Source: Nereida sp. MMG025 (lineage in GTDB: Bacteria > Pseudomonadota > Alphaproteobacteria > Rhodobacterales > Rhodobacteraceae). Taken from it: a DNA stretch of 64,000 bases. The position numbers and the translations under genes were made by a program. Shown in pieces: positions 19,013-27,572 of the stretch. Under the pieces are notes generated by a model, which saw nothing but the letters and a program-made list of their open reading frames with translations, did not search any database and was not told the origin of the DNA. The stretch spans positions 248,001 to 312,000 of the forward strand of contig NZ_JAKFZN010000003.1 in NCBI RefSeq assembly GCF_021654165.1, given 5' to 3'. How positions within the stretch are numbered: position 1 is the stretch's first letter; each line of letters starts with the position of its first letter.

Positions 19013-19142
19013 TTGCCTGATCTTTCGAGCTGCTGCGCCTTACGTTATACGCGCTGACACGCGAATGTCATGGGACAATATGCACAATCTGCACCGCGGC
19101 TTCGAACTTGACCCCTTCGGCCTTTTCAATCACACAAACTGC

Positions 19143-19332
19143 GATGGTTCCCACACGCCGAATATGCGTTTGGGATGAAAAGGGAATACGGTGAGGAAGA
19201 GCCACTTCGCGCCAAATCCGTAGCTGCCCCCGCAACTGTGAGCGGTGAGTGACCCCGATAGATACCACTGGACCCGATCGGGTTTGGGAAGGTTCGGGCA
19301 AACTTTGATCCGCAAGTCAGGAGACCTGCCAT
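19143..19332 (+). promoter_or_regulatory. Cobalamin (adenosylcobalamin) riboswitch
   Basis: The sequence shows the conserved parts in order: GATGGTTCC at the 5' end, AAAGGGAATACGGTGAGG, GCTGCCCCCGCAACTGTGAGCGG, and the closing B12 box AGTCAGGAGACCTGCC at 19315-19330. It lies about 135 bp before the DUF1636 gene that opens the corrinoid-uptake operon. The established role is to switch off expression when coenzyme B12 is bound. Confidence 0.96.
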
Positions 19333-19467
19333 CTCGCGGCATGAAACTGCCGTTGTTTTAACTTTAGCCAGACGGGGGGTCTGGAAGGAAGGCCATGATG
19401 GACAGGCACGCCCCTTGTGTCTGCATCATGTCTGACTTTTCGCCCCGCCCGTATCGCGGAGGGCGAT

Positions 19468-19875
19468 ATGGACACCGATACCAAGCACCGAATTGCGGTT
19501 TGCACCTCGTGCAAGCACAAAGGCACACAGATTGGACCGGGTCATGCATTGATCGACACGTTGCGCAGTGCTTTGCGTGCGCATGGCGACCCTGCCGTGC
19601 AGTCTTTTGAGGTGTCTGCCGTTGCCTGCATGGCGGGCTGTGACCGGCCTTGTGCAGTGGCTTATCATGCGACGGGTAAGGCCAGTTATTTGTTTGGTGA
19701 TCTGGACCCCGAGACAGACATCCCAGATATGGTGCGCTTTGCCGGTGATTACGCGGCTATGGATGATGGCTGGTGCGCCTCTGTCGATCGTCCGGGCAAA
19801 TTGCGGACGTCGACGATTGCGCGCATTCCAACCCTGCTGTTTGACGCCCAATCGAAAAAGGTCAAAGCGTCATGA
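19468..19875 (+). CDS. DUF1636 cysteine-rich metal-binding protein
   Basis: This 135-residue protein matches DUF1636, with C12xxC15 followed by C54, C58 and C62 (ACMAGCDRPC). It probably binds a 2Fe-2S or other metal centre, as in thioredoxin-fold ferredoxins. I chose ATG 19468, preceded by GGAGGG. The gene is the first after a cobalamin riboswitch and overlaps the ABC ATPase by 4 bp, tying it to B12 or corrinoid metabolism. The biochemical function is not known. Confidence 0.85.
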   Translation: MDTDTKHRIAVCTSCKHKGTQIGPGHALIDTLRSALRAHGDPAVQSFEVSAVACMAGCDRPCAVAYHATGKASYLFGDLDPETDIPDMVRFAGDYAAMDDGWCASVDRPGKLRTSTIARIPTLLFDAQSKKVKAS

Positions 19876-20672
19876 CCGCCGCGGCGCTCTCTGTCCAAGG
19901 CGCAAGTTGGGCTGCCAAAACGTCGGAGGACGTGATTTTGCATCCAACGTCTTTTCAGGTCGAAGCAGGACATGTTTTGGGCGTTGTGGGACCAAACGGT
20001 GCGGGTAAGTCGACGTTGCTTCGTTTGCTGTACCGGTTCCAAAAACCGACATCTGGATCCATCCGTGTGGATGGCGTGGATATCTGGGATATGCCCGCAC
20101 GGGCCGTTGCCTGCCAGATCGCGGCTGTTTTGCAAGAACAGGCCTCTGCCTTTGGCTTGTCTGTGCGCGAGATTGTCCGCTTGGGCCGAACGCCTTATCG
20201 CGCGGGCTTGGGCAATACCCGCGGGGCAGGGCAAGGCATTGTTGACGACGTGCTGCGCAAGTTGGACCTGCAAGATCTGGCAGCGCGCGATTTTGCGACC
20301 CTGTCGGGCGGTGAAAAACAGCGGGTGATGATCGCGCGCGCCTTGGCGCAAGAGCCGAAAATCCTTGTGTTGGACGAACCGACCAACCACCTTGACGTGC
20401 GCCATCAGCTTGAGGTCATCTCTCTGATCCGCGATCTGGATGTGACAATCGTTGTCTCGCTTCATGATCTTAATGTGGCCAGTGGCATCTGCGATGATGT
20501 CTTGGTGCTGGACGGTGGCCACCCGCAAGGCTTTGGCCCGCCCCACACCGTATTGACCGATGCTTTGGTGTCAAAAACATTCCGCGTCGATGCACAACGC
20601 GAACATCTTGCGCCAAGTGGCACATCCCATTTTTCCTTCAATCTTCCAACGGATCGAGACCAACGCCTATGA
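19872..20672 (+). CDS. ABC transporter ATP-binding protein, BtuD-like
   Basis: The 266-residue ATPase has Walker A GPNGAGKST (residues 40-48), signature LSGGEKQRVMIARAL near 141-155 and Walker B ILVLDEPTNHLD. It belongs to the FecE/BtuD/HmuV group serving siderophore, heme and B12 importers. The riboswitch upstream points to corrinoid uptake. It overlaps its neighbours by 4 bp on both sides. Confidence 0.93.
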   Translation: MTAAALSVQGASWAAKTSEDVILHPTSFQVEAGHVLGVVGPNGAGKSTLLRLLYRFQKPTSGSIRVDGVDIWDMPARAVACQIAAVLQEQASAFGLSVREIVRLGRTPYRAGLGNTRGAGQGIVDDVLRKLDLQDLAARDFATLSGGEKQRVMIARALAQEPKILVLDEPTNHLDVRHQLEVISLIRDLDVTIVVSLHDLNVASGICDDVLVLDGGHPQGFGPPHTVLTDALVSKTFRVDAQREHLAPSGTSHFSFNLPTDRDQRL

Positions 20673-21604
20673 AACACGTCGCTTTCACGCTTTCTTTTCT
20701 TGCCATGGCAGGCCCTGCATTTGCCCAAACCACGGTACAAAGCTGCGACCGTGAGGTGACTTTTGAACGCCCGCCCCAATCAGCCGTTTCAAATGATGTG
20801 AACCTGACCGAAATGATGCTGGTTCTGGGGCTTGCGGACCGGATGGTTGGCTACACAGGCATTTCGGGGTGGAAAACGCTGGACGAAGATATGACGATGG
20901 GCGTGGAACAACTGCCCGAACTGTCGGCCAAATACCCGTCCAAAGAGGTGCTGATCGGTGCGGACGCCGATTTCTTCTTTGCGGGGTGGAATTACGGTAT
21001 GAAAGTGGGGGGGGAGGTCACGCCCGAAACGCTGGCGCCCTTTGGGATCAAGGTCTATGAGCTGACAGAAAGCTGTATCCATATCGGCCAAAAGGCTGCG
21101 GCATCGATGGAGGATATGTATAACGATCTGCGCAATCTGGGGGCCATTTTTGATGTGTCCGCGCGTGCCGAACGCCTGATCGATGGCTACAAGGCCGAGC
21201 TGTCTGAGTTTTTGGCGCAACAGCCTGCCTTGCAAACCGCGCCGCGTGTTTTCGTCTATGACAGCGGCGAAGATGTGCCTTTTACCGCAGGACGATATGC
21301 GATGCCCAACGCGTTGATCGAAGCGGCGGGCGGGACAAACATCATGAATGATTTTGAAAAAAGTTGGGCCACCGTCGGATGGGAAGCTGTGGTCGAGCGC
21401 AACCCGGAGGTCATCGTGATCGTGAACTACGGGGAGGTCACAGCCGATCAAAAGCGGGCATTCATGATGAACAATCCCGCTTTTTCCCAGATCGACGCAG
21501 TGAAAAACGACAGGTTTGTTGTGCTTGAATATGTTGAGGCCACACCCGGTCCGCGCAATATCAAAGCGGTAAAAACGCTCGCCGCTGCTTTGCGTGACAG
21601 GTAA
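20669..21604 (+). CDS. ABC transporter periplasmic binding protein, BtuF-like
   Basis: This 311-residue protein has a signal peptide (MKHVAFTLSFLAMAGPAFA-Q) and two lobes of the Fe3+/B12 periplasmic binding type. LTEMMLVLGLADRMVGYTG lies near the start, PSKEVLIGADADFFFAGWNYG in the middle, and NPEVIVIVNYGE in the second lobe. It delivers ligand to the FecCD-type permease encoded next. The ligand is inferred to be a corrinoid because of the riboswitch; a siderophore is the main alternative. Confidence 0.88.
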   Translation: MKHVAFTLSFLAMAGPAFAQTTVQSCDREVTFERPPQSAVSNDVNLTEMMLVLGLADRMVGYTGISGWKTLDEDMTMGVEQLPELSAKYPSKEVLIGADADFFFAGWNYGMKVGGEVTPETLAPFGIKVYELTESCIHIGQKAAASMEDMYNDLRNLGAIFDVSARAERLIDGYKAELSEFLAQQPALQTAPRVFVYDSGEDVPFTAGRYAMPNALIEAAGGTNIMNDFEKSWATVGWEAVVERNPEVIVIVNYGEVTADQKRAFMMNNPAFSQIDAVKNDRFVVLEYVEATPGPRNIKAVKTLAAALRDR

Positions 21605-21613
21605 GGGCGGGGG

Positions 21614-22648
21614 ATGACACCTTCGCAAAAGACAGGACCAAACGTTTGGCGCACGGCCAGCCTTGGCTTGGTTGGGCTGGTTTTGTCCATGTCATTTGCG
21701 GTGAGTGTGGGGGCGATCCATATCCCGATGGAGACTGTTTGGGGTGTGTTGATCAATAAGGCCGCGCCAAACGCCATCGCGCCTGATTGGTCAGCAGGGC
21801 GCGAAGCGATCGTTTGGGACATTCGTCTGCCCCGTGCGATTTTAGCCGCGCTTGTAGGGGCAGGGCTGGCCATGGTGGGTGCAAGTCTGCAAGCGGTCAC
21901 ACGTAACCCACTGGCCGACCCTCATCTGCTTGGGATTTCGGCCGGTGGCGCGTTTGGTGCCATTCTTGCTTTGTTGCACACAGGGCTTTTTATCGGGCTT
22001 TTGACAGTGCCCTTGATGGCGTTTCTGGGGTCGCTCGGCGCGACTCTGATCGTCTTGGCTGTGTCGCAGTTTGCGTCTGCCAGCAGCGCAGATCGTTTGG
22101 TTCTGGCGGGGGTGGCGGTGTCGTTCATCGTTATGTCTGCCGCGAATGTCCTGATCTTTCTGGGCGATCCGCGCGCCACGCATACGGTTGTGTTCTGGAT
22201 GCTTGGCGGGCTTGGGTTAGCACAATGGGATCAGCTCATTTACCCCGCAACTGTACTGGTGTTTTGTGGCGCATACCTTTGGTTTCAATCGGGCATGCTG
22301 AACGCCATGACCGTCGGCGATGAAACCGCAACAACGCTTGGTATTCCAGTGGCGCGGTTCCGTCTGACCGTGTTCGTCATCGGCGCCTTGATCACGGGGG
22401 TGATGGTCGCCTTTTCGGGCATCATCGGCTTTGTGGGCCTGATGATCCCGCATATCGTGCGTTTGCTGATTGGGGGCGATTACCGCCGACTGATCCCTAT
22501 GTCTGCGCTCTGCGGCGCGATTTTTCTGGTCTGGGCGGACATTATTGCCCGCACCATCATGGCACCCGATGATATGCCCATCGGGATTGTCACAGGGCTG
22601 ATCGGTGGCCTGTTCTTTGTGTGGTTGTTACGAAAACGGATCACCTAG
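21614..22648 (+). CDS. ABC transporter permease, FecCD/BtuC family
   Basis: This 344-residue permease has about ten membrane helices and the family marks RLPRAILAALVGAGLAMVGASLQAVTRNPLADPHLLGIS, split here by eye into RLPRAILAALVGAG and NPLADPHLLGIS blocks. It also has GFVGLMIPHIVRLLIGGDYR near the C-terminus. It forms the membrane channel of the importer. It is the last gene before the tRNA-Tyr-associated island, whose distal att copy lies 40 bp after its stop. Confidence 0.93.
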   Translation: MTPSQKTGPNVWRTASLGLVGLVLSMSFAVSVGAIHIPMETVWGVLINKAAPNAIAPDWSAGREAIVWDIRLPRAILAALVGAGLAMVGASLQAVTRNPLADPHLLGISAGGAFGAILALLHTGLFIGLLTVPLMAFLGSLGATLIVLAVSQFASASSADRLVLAGVAVSFIVMSAANVLIFLGDPRATHTVVFWMLGGLGLAQWDQLIYPATVLVFCGAYLWFQSGMLNAMTVGDETATTLGIPVARFRLTVFVIGALITGVMVAFSGIIGFVGLMIPHIVRLLIGGDYRRLIPMSALCGAIFLVWADIIARTIMAPDDMPIGIVTGLIGGLFFVWLLRKRIT

Positions 22649-22688
22649 TCCGGCGAACTTTGCTGCGAAAATAGCAATCATGGTGAAG

Positions 22689-22708
22689 TGGTGGGCGACC
22701 CTGGAATC
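22689..22708 (+). repeat. att site: distal 20-bp copy of the tRNA-Tyr 3' end
   Basis: It is identical over 20 bp to 32305-32324 and in the same orientation. Similarity stops abruptly at both edges, as expected for a recombination core. It lies 40 bp after the last gene of the corrinoid importer. AT-rich DNA follows inside the island. Confidence 0.85.
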
Positions 22709-22824
22709 CAGACTGATGCAAACTGTTGTAAGAGAATAATGTATATTTATCAGTTGTTTGAGTTGTTCGTGATACGCAGTCAGATCTTACCGGTGTGCAG
22801 AATTACCTTGGATTGCTCTGTCCG

Positions 22825-23208
22825 TTACCCAAGATAGTCGATGATCGGGCAATCGGGGCGGTGGTCGCCTCGGCATGATTTCACCAGGTGGGCCAGTTCG
22901 TCATGCAGTGACTGAAGCTCACGCTGTTTCTCTTCGATCTGCTCTAGCCTTGCCGACGCGATCTTCTTTACCTCTGCACTGTTTCGGTCCTGGTCCTGGT
23001 AGAGGTCCAGCAATTCACGGCATTCCTCGATTGTGAAGCCGAAAGCCCGTGAACGGCGGACAAAGGCCAATTTGCGAACGGCAGCGTCATCGTAACTTCG
23101 GTAGCCTACCTCTGTGCGAGAGGGTGCTTCGACCAACCCGATGTCGGCGTAGTAACGGACGGTCTTGACGGGCAAGCCTGCGGCCTTTGATGCGGCTGAA
23201 ATATTCAT
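22825..23208 (-). CDS. MerR-family copper-responsive regulator, CueR-like
   Basis: This 127-residue protein has the MerR winged helix (ISAASKAAGLPVKTVRYYADIGL) and a dimerisation helix. The metal site has Ser77 in place of the divalent-sensor Cys and a CX7C loop, CRGDHRPDC, near 110-120. These two traits mark Cu(I)/Ag(I)/Au(I) sensors. ATG 23208 has AAGGAG seven bases upstream; a TTG at 23214 is unlikely. It is divergent from the copper operon and likely activates it by twisting promoters with 19-bp spacers. Confidence 0.88.
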   Translation of the reverse strand: MNISAASKAAGLPVKTVRYYADIGLVEAPSRTEVGYRSYDDAAVRKLAFVRRSRAFGFTIEECRELLDLYQDQDRNSAEVKKIASARLEQIEEKQRELQSLHDELAHLVKSCRGDHRPDCPIIDYLG

Positions 23209-23223
23209 ATGCAAACTCCTTGG

Positions 23224-23242
23224 CCTTCTAGTTACTGGAAAG
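23224..23242 (-). promoter_or_regulatory. CueR-type operator upstream of the merR gene
   Basis: CCTTCTAGTTACTGGAAAG is an imperfect inverted repeat with the CCTTCC-N7-GGAAGG layout of CueR sites, 16 bp before the regulator start. The flanking -35/-10 elements are weak, fitting autoregulation. Confidence 0.55.
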
Positions 23243-23292
23243 ATTAAGTCAGATGCAAGAGATGAGAATTTGGGTAGCGACGGTCCATTTTT

Positions 23293-23323
23293 TTGGAACC
23301 CTCCTGCGCTGGAAGGTTGTTTT
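23293..23323 (+). promoter_or_regulatory. CueR-type promoter with 19-bp spacer, upstream of DUF305 gene
   Basis: A -35-like TTGGAA at 23293-23298 and a weak -10-like TGTTTT at 23318-23323 are 19 bp apart. The spacer holds the dyad ACCCTCC ... GGAAGGT (6 of 7 symmetric). The overlong spacer with a central dyad is the hallmark of MerR-activated promoters. Confidence 0.7.
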
Positions 23324-23352
23324 CCTCATGAACAATTAGATGGAGACCCAAA

Positions 23353-23820
23353 ATGCAGACCAATACACACACCTCATTCTACGGACGCTTCTTCGCGATG
23401 GTGGGCACCTCAACCGCAATCATGTTCGGTCTGATGTATCTGAACACATACGCACTAGGACACGTATTCTTTCGTGAAACCCGCTTTTACATGACGTTTG
23501 TGATGGGTGCTGTGATGGCCGTTGTGATGTTGACATTCATGTTGGGGATGTATCGCAACACAACCGTCAACGTTGTGATCTACGCAGGGTCAGCGTTGGT
23601 GTTCGCGGTGGCCCTCTGGCTCGTTCGATCACAGGAAACCGTGCAGGACGTAAGCTGGATGAAGGCGATGATCCCGCACCATTCCATTGCAATCCTCACC
23701 AGTGAGCGGGCGGAAATTTCCGACCCTCGTGTGCAGGAACTGGCGACTTCGATCATCGAAGCACAGCGCCGTGAGATCGACGAGATGACAGCCCTGATCG
23801 CTGACCTTGAACAACAGTAA
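23353..23820 (+). CDS. DUF305 membrane protein
   Basis: The 155-residue protein has three hydrophobic helices (about 14-34, 45-64 and 72-90). A C-terminal DUF305 segment follows, with WMKAMIPHHSIAI and a helix SDPRVQELATSIIEAQRREIDEM. The MIPHH histidines are the conserved part of DUF305 and probably bind metal. It is the first gene after a CueR-type promoter, so copper induction is inferred. The molecular function is not established. Confidence 0.85.
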   Translation: MQTNTHTSFYGRFFAMVGTSTAIMFGLMYLNTYALGHVFFRETRFYMTFVMGAVMAVVMLTFMLGMYRNTTVNVVIYAGSALVFAVALWLVRSQETVQDVSWMKAMIPHHSIAILTSERAEISDPRVQELATSIIEAQRREIDEMTALIADLEQQ

Positions 23821-23840
23821 TACCGACAACGGAGACCGCT

Positions 23841-24590
23841 ATGCCCAAAGATACCAATACAAAAACCGCCACCCTTTACCGAATGGTGATGGATAATCAC
23901 ACGTGCCCATACGGATTGAAGTCCAAGGACCTGCTGGAACGGCAGGATTACACCGTTGATGACATCCACCTAACCACGAGGGAGCAGACGGACGCATTCA
24001 AAGAGGAGCATGGGGTGCAGACAACTCCCCAGACCTTCGTCGGCGATGAACGGATTGGCGGCTACGACGATCTTGAGGTGTATTTCGGCAAGGCTGACCC
24101 CAATGCAGATGGCACGACATACCAACCTGTGATCGCATTGTTCTCGGTCGGTGCGTTGATGGCTATCGCGCTGACCTGGCTGGTCTATGGCACGGTGTTC
24201 ACAGGGCGCACGGTCGAGTGGTTCATCGCGATTTCTATGGTCCTGCTGGGTCTGCAAAAGCTTCAGGATGTCGAGAAGTTTTCAACGATGTTCTTGAACT
24301 ATGACCTGCGGGCGCAGCGGTGGGTGCGGTATGGCTACGTCTACCCCTTCGTTGAGACAGGGGCGGGCCTGCTGATGATGGCTGGTGTTCTGACGTGGTT
24401 GTCGGCACCTGCGGCGCTTTTCGTTGCGGGAATCGGTGCGGTGAGTGTGTTCAAGGCGGTCTACATCGACAAACGTGAACTCAAATGTGCCTGCGTCGGC
24501 GGTGACAGCAACGTGCCATTAGGGTTCGTATCCCTGACAGAGAATCTGATGATGATCGTGATGGCCATCTGGATGCTCTCGAAGCTGTGA
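23841..24590 (+). CDS. Glutaredoxin-MauE/DoxX fusion membrane protein
   Basis: This 249-residue protein fuses an N-terminal glutaredoxin domain (about 1-90; active site TCPYG; TTPQTFVGDERIGGYDDL) to a four-helix MauE/DoxX-like membrane domain. Near the end is the cysteine pair CAC followed by VPLGFVSLTENLMM, typical of MauE-type electron carriers. The active site has only one cysteine (CPYG, not CPYC), so a monothiol mechanism or use of the C-terminal cysteines is possible. It sits 20 bp after the DUF305 gene in the copper operon. A role in thiol redox at the membrane is inferred. Confidence 0.8.
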   Translation: MPKDTNTKTATLYRMVMDNHTCPYGLKSKDLLERQDYTVDDIHLTTREQTDAFKEEHGVQTTPQTFVGDERIGGYDDLEVYFGKADPNADGTTYQPVIALFSVGALMAIALTWLVYGTVFTGRTVEWFIAISMVLLGLQKLQDVEKFSTMFLNYDLRAQRWVRYGYVYPFVETGAGLLMMAGVLTWLSAPAALFVAGIGAVSVFKAVYIDKRELKCACVGGDSNVPLGFVSLTENLMMIVMAIWMLSKL

Positions 24591-24602
24591 TGCAAAACCG
24601 TG

Positions 24603-24633
24603 TTGACCCTCCATCTGCTGGAAGGATTACACC
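24603..24633 (+). promoter_or_regulatory. CueR-type promoter with 19-bp spacer, upstream of cytochrome/copC genes
   Basis: TTGACC (24603-24608) and TACACC (24628-24633) are separated by exactly 19 bp. The spacer holds the dyad ACCCTCC ... GGAAGGA, nearly identical to the site at 23293-23323. It should drive the cytochrome c, copC, copD, multicopper oxidase and cytochrome c genes. Confidence 0.75.
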
Positions 24634-24659
24634 GACAAAAACGATGTGAGGAGGCAGTG

Positions 24660-25094
24660 ATGGATCGGATGGTTTTGGTTGGATTGGCGGGGGTCGTCGC
24701 GGTCGCGGTCTTTGTGTTGGTGTCGGAACAGAGCGACCCGACCAATGACCTTGCATCTGCTGATGGGCAAGGTGGTGCGCTGGTTGAAATTGCCATGCCA
24801 GCGGAACTCTCGGCCAACGCCCAAATTGGGCAAACCGCCTATGAGGCCAAGTGTGCAGCCTGCCACGGGGTCAATGCGGTCGGTCAAGATGGCGTTGCTC
24901 CACCTTTGGTGCATATCATCTATGAGCCGAGCCACCATGGTGATGAAGCCTTTCAGCGGGCAGTTGCAATGGGGGTTCGGGGTCATCACTGGCCGTTTGG
25001 CAACATGCCCGCTGTTGAGGGGCTGACACGCGGTGATGTCGCTATGATCGTCGCCTACATCCGCGAATTGCAACAAGCCAACGGGATCAACTAA
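24660..25094 (+). CDS. Membrane-anchored c-type cytochrome
   Basis: This 144-residue protein has an N-terminal membrane helix (MVLVGLAGVVAVAVFVLV) and one heme site, CAACH, near residue 65. A distal Met candidate lies in FGNMPAVEGLT, and it ends with VAMIVAYIRELQ, the usual final helix of class I cytochromes c. ATG 24660 follows GAGGAGG. It faces the periplasm next to CopC, CopD and a multicopper oxidase, so it may accept electrons during Cu(I) oxidation; that is inference. Confidence 0.88.
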   Translation: MDRMVLVGLAGVVAVAVFVLVSEQSDPTNDLASADGQGGALVEIAMPAELSANAQIGQTAYEAKCAACHGVNAVGQDGVAPPLVHIIYEPSHHGDEAFQRAVAMGVRGHHWPFGNMPAVEGLTRGDVAMIVAYIRELQQANGIN

Positions 25095-25126
25095 CCCACA
25101 GTTTTACAAGAAAGAGATTTGAACGA

Positions 25127-25471
25127 ATGATGAAAAGTATACTCCTTGCTGGATTGGTCGCGTCCTGGGCCACAAGTGCACTGGCGCACTCTCCCTTGGA
25201 CAGCACGACGCCTGCGAACGAAGCTGTGGTCACACAGATGCCGACGGAGGTTCTGCTGGATTTCAAGGGTGACATCCGTTTGGCACGGGTGTCGATTATC
25301 CACGCAGACACGCACAGCATGGACATGGATTTGGGTGAGCAGACCGCTTTTACCCAGGAGTTCACGTTACCGATGCATGACATGGGCCCTGGCGAATACG
25401 TGATTGAATGGCGTGGTCTTGGTGATGACGGTCATGCCATGAATGGGACCTTCAGTTTTGTAGTAAAGTAG
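25127..25471 (+). CDS. copC: Copper resistance protein CopC
   Basis: This 114-residue precursor has a signal peptide cleaved before HSPLDSTTPAN, so mature CopC starts with His, the classical Cu(II) ligand. The beta-sandwich ends with GDDGHAMNGTFSFVV, providing the second conserved Asp/His pair. A Met/His stretch (THSMDMDLGEQ, PMHDMGPGEY) fits an additional Cu(I) site. It is a periplasmic copper carrier working with CopD, encoded two bases downstream. Confidence 0.93.
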   Translation: MMKSILLAGLVASWATSALAHSPLDSTTPANEAVVTQMPTEVLLDFKGDIRLARVSIIHADTHSMDMDLGEQTAFTQEFTLPMHDMGPGEYVIEWRGLGDDGHAMNGTFSFVVK

Positions 25472-25473
25472 CC

Positions 25474-26265
25474 TTGCCTGATGCTTTTGGACTGGCGGCA
25501 GCCATAGTCAAATTCGCGCTCTACCTTGGTTCGCTGACCGCTGCTGGCACAATATTCGCGACTATCCTGGTTCAGCTAGATCGAACACGTGGCCTTGCAA
25601 TCGGCTTCGCGGCCTTGGGGCTGGCCGCAGCCACACTCGATTTTTCGTTGCGCGGGGCCAACCTTACGGGTGACATCAGCGGGATGATCGACCGCGACAT
25701 GTTGGGACTGCTGTGGAGCACACCTGTTGGAACCGCCTTCCTACTACGCCTCGTGGGAATTGGGCTGATTGTAGTTGGACTGTTCATGGAACGCATCGGG
25801 TTCTGGGCGTCTGTTTTGGGCGGGCTCATGGCGCTGTGGTCCCTCAACCAAGTCGGGCATGTGTCTGCACGTGAGGACGTTCTCCTCAGTGCTGCACTGA
25901 CTGTGCACCTATTGGCAGTGGCGCTCTGGAACCGGGTGCTGACCCCGCTGAAACGCTTGGGGCTGCACTCTCGTGATCATAGATATGCGGCTCAAGTGGG
26001 ACATCGGTTTGGTGTCGTGGCCGGCGTCACTGTGCCAGTTCTGATCCTCCTTGGCGTCTACATGGGTTACCAACTTGTAGGTTCGGTCACAGCCCTTTTG
26101 GGTTTGGCCGTCGCGAACAAGCTGAAGTTCATACCCGCTTTACGCCAAGGGGATGCCACAGCCGCAAGGCATCTTTCCAATTCTATAACCGTGGAATGGG
26201 CGATCATCCTAGCCGTGCTGGCTGTGACTGCCGTTCTCACGACCAACCTGACTTTGCCATCATGA
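25474..26265 (+). CDS. copD: Copper resistance membrane protein CopD
   Basis: This 263-residue protein has eight or so membrane helices of the CopD type. It includes GDISGMIDRDMLGLLWSTPVGTAFLLRLVG and a central NQVGHVSAREDVLLSAALTVHLLAVALW block with conserved histidines, given here as two separate landmarks. It starts at TTG 25474, two bases after copC, which suggests translational coupling. Together they are thought to move copper across the inner membrane. The stop overlaps an ATG that is in frame with the multicopper oxidase. Confidence 0.88.
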   Translation: MPDAFGLAAAIVKFALYLGSLTAAGTIFATILVQLDRTRGLAIGFAALGLAAATLDFSLRGANLTGDISGMIDRDMLGLLWSTPVGTAFLLRLVGIGLIVVGLFMERIGFWASVLGGLMALWSLNQVGHVSAREDVLLSAALTVHLLAVALWNRVLTPLKRLGLHSRDHRYAAQVGHRFGVVAGVTVPVLILLGVYMGYQLVGSVTALLGLAVANKLKFIPALRQGDATAARHLSNSITVEWAIILAVLAVTAVLTTNLTLPS

Positions 26266-26273
26266 GGCTTCAT

Positions 26274-27572
26274 ATGAACAGACGACACTTCTTGGCCACT
26301 GCATCGGCTACTGCACTTTTGCCGATACCTTCATTCGCCGCACAGAATACGTTGCGACTAAAAGCTGAGGCCGTGACGCAGCAAATCCTTCCCCAAGGAG
26401 ACGGAGCAACATCCATGCTTGGGTTCAACGGGTCCATGCCGGGCCCTGAACTGCGGGTGAGGCGCGGTGAACGGGTGAGTATCGAGGTTGAAAACGGTCT
26501 TAAAGAAGGCACGGCGGTACATTGGCACGGCATCAGATTAGAAAACCAGATGGATGGGGTTCCCATGTTAACCCAAGATTTGATCAATCCTGCGGATACC
26601 AAAACCTACAGTTTTGTTCCGCCCGACGCTGGCACTTACTGGTATCACTCGCACTACATTTCACATGAACAGGTCGCACGGGGCATGATGGGGCCGTTAA
26701 TCGTCGAGGATGACCTGCCGCCCGATGTAGATCGCGACATCACGGTGCTTATGTCAGACTGGCGACTGCAAGAAGATGGTGCTTTGTCGGACGAGTTCAC
26801 GGACATGCATAGCGTCGCCCATGGTGGCTATATGGGCAACTTTGCCCGCGCATTCCTATCCCAAAATGAGGTGAAAGCGAATGATCGCGTTAGGTTGCGG
26901 CTTATCAATGGGGCCACGAACCGCATCTTCCCTATCGCCATCAGCGGCGTGAATGGATCAATCGTGGCCTTGGACGGGATGGCCTTGGCGCAGCCGCGAT
27001 CTATGGAAGAGATCGTTCTCGCGCCAGCACAGCGGGCTGACCTGATCGTAGACGTGAGCGGTCCAGTTGGCTTTAACATGATGACCCGCCAAGGCCCGTA
27101 TCGATTGGCGGACCTTGCAGTCGTCGGCACAAATGCGGATCGGGTCGCAAGCCCCATTCCTGCGTTGTCACAGCCTGATCTGCCAGCCCCAAGTGAGCCA
27201 ACTCAACATCTGACGCTGACAATGATGGGCGGGGCCATGGGTGGCCGCCACGGGGGTGATAACATCTGGGCATTCAACAACGTTTCGGATTTGCAGCCCG
27301 ACCCATTTGGGTCCTTCCAGCGCGGTGAAACAGTGCGGATTACGATGGTCAACGATACGTCCTTCCCGCACGGCATTCACTTACACGGTCACCATTTCTT
27401 TGAGGTAGATGGCAGTGGCGCATTGGGTGACATACGTGACACGACACTCGTGAATGCGGGTGAGAGCCGCGATATCATCTGCGTCTTCGACAATCCTGGA
27501 CGCTGGTTGTTGCATTGTCACATGCTTAGCCATGCAGTTGGTGGAATGCGCACCTGGGTGACGGTCGCATGA
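26274..27572 (+). CDS. Tat-exported multicopper oxidase (CueO/CopA-like)
   Basis: This 432-residue protein has a twin-arginine signal ([22 protein letters not shown]). The copper ligands appear in the usual order: HWHG and YWYHSHY near the N-terminal third, then [13 protein letters not shown] and [14 protein letters not shown] at the C-terminus (HCHxxxH type-1/type-3 bridge). [12 protein letters not shown] loop resembles the Met/His copper-binding insert of cuprous oxidases. It most likely oxidises Cu(I) in the periplasm. ATG 26274 has GAGG upstream; ATG 26262 is the alternative. Confidence 0.92.
   Translation: MNRRHFLATASATALLPIPSFAAQNTLRLKAEAVTQQILPQGDGATSMLGFNGSMPGPELRVRRGERVSIEVENGLKEGTAVHWHGIRLENQMDGVPMLTQDLINPADTKTYSFVPPDAGTYWYHSHYISHEQVARGMMGPLIVEDDLPPDVDRDITVLMSDWRLQEDGALSDEFTDMHSVAHGGYMGNFARAFLSQNEVKANDRVRLRLINGATNRIFPIAISGVNGSIVALDGMALAQPRSMEEIVLAPAQRADLIVDVSGPVGFNMMTRQGPYRLADLAVVGTNADRVASPIPALSQPDLPAPSEPTQHLTLTMMGGAMGGRHGGDNIWAFNNVSDLQPDPFGSFQRGETVRITMVNDTSFPHGIHLHGHHFFEVDGSGALGDIRDTTLVNAGESRDIICVFDNPGRWLLHCHMLSHAVGGMRTWVTVA

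Noticed and set aside
22709-22824. Integrase or excisionase gene at the left island end
   Set aside because: Only 116 bp of AT-rich sequence lies there, with no open frame of useful length.
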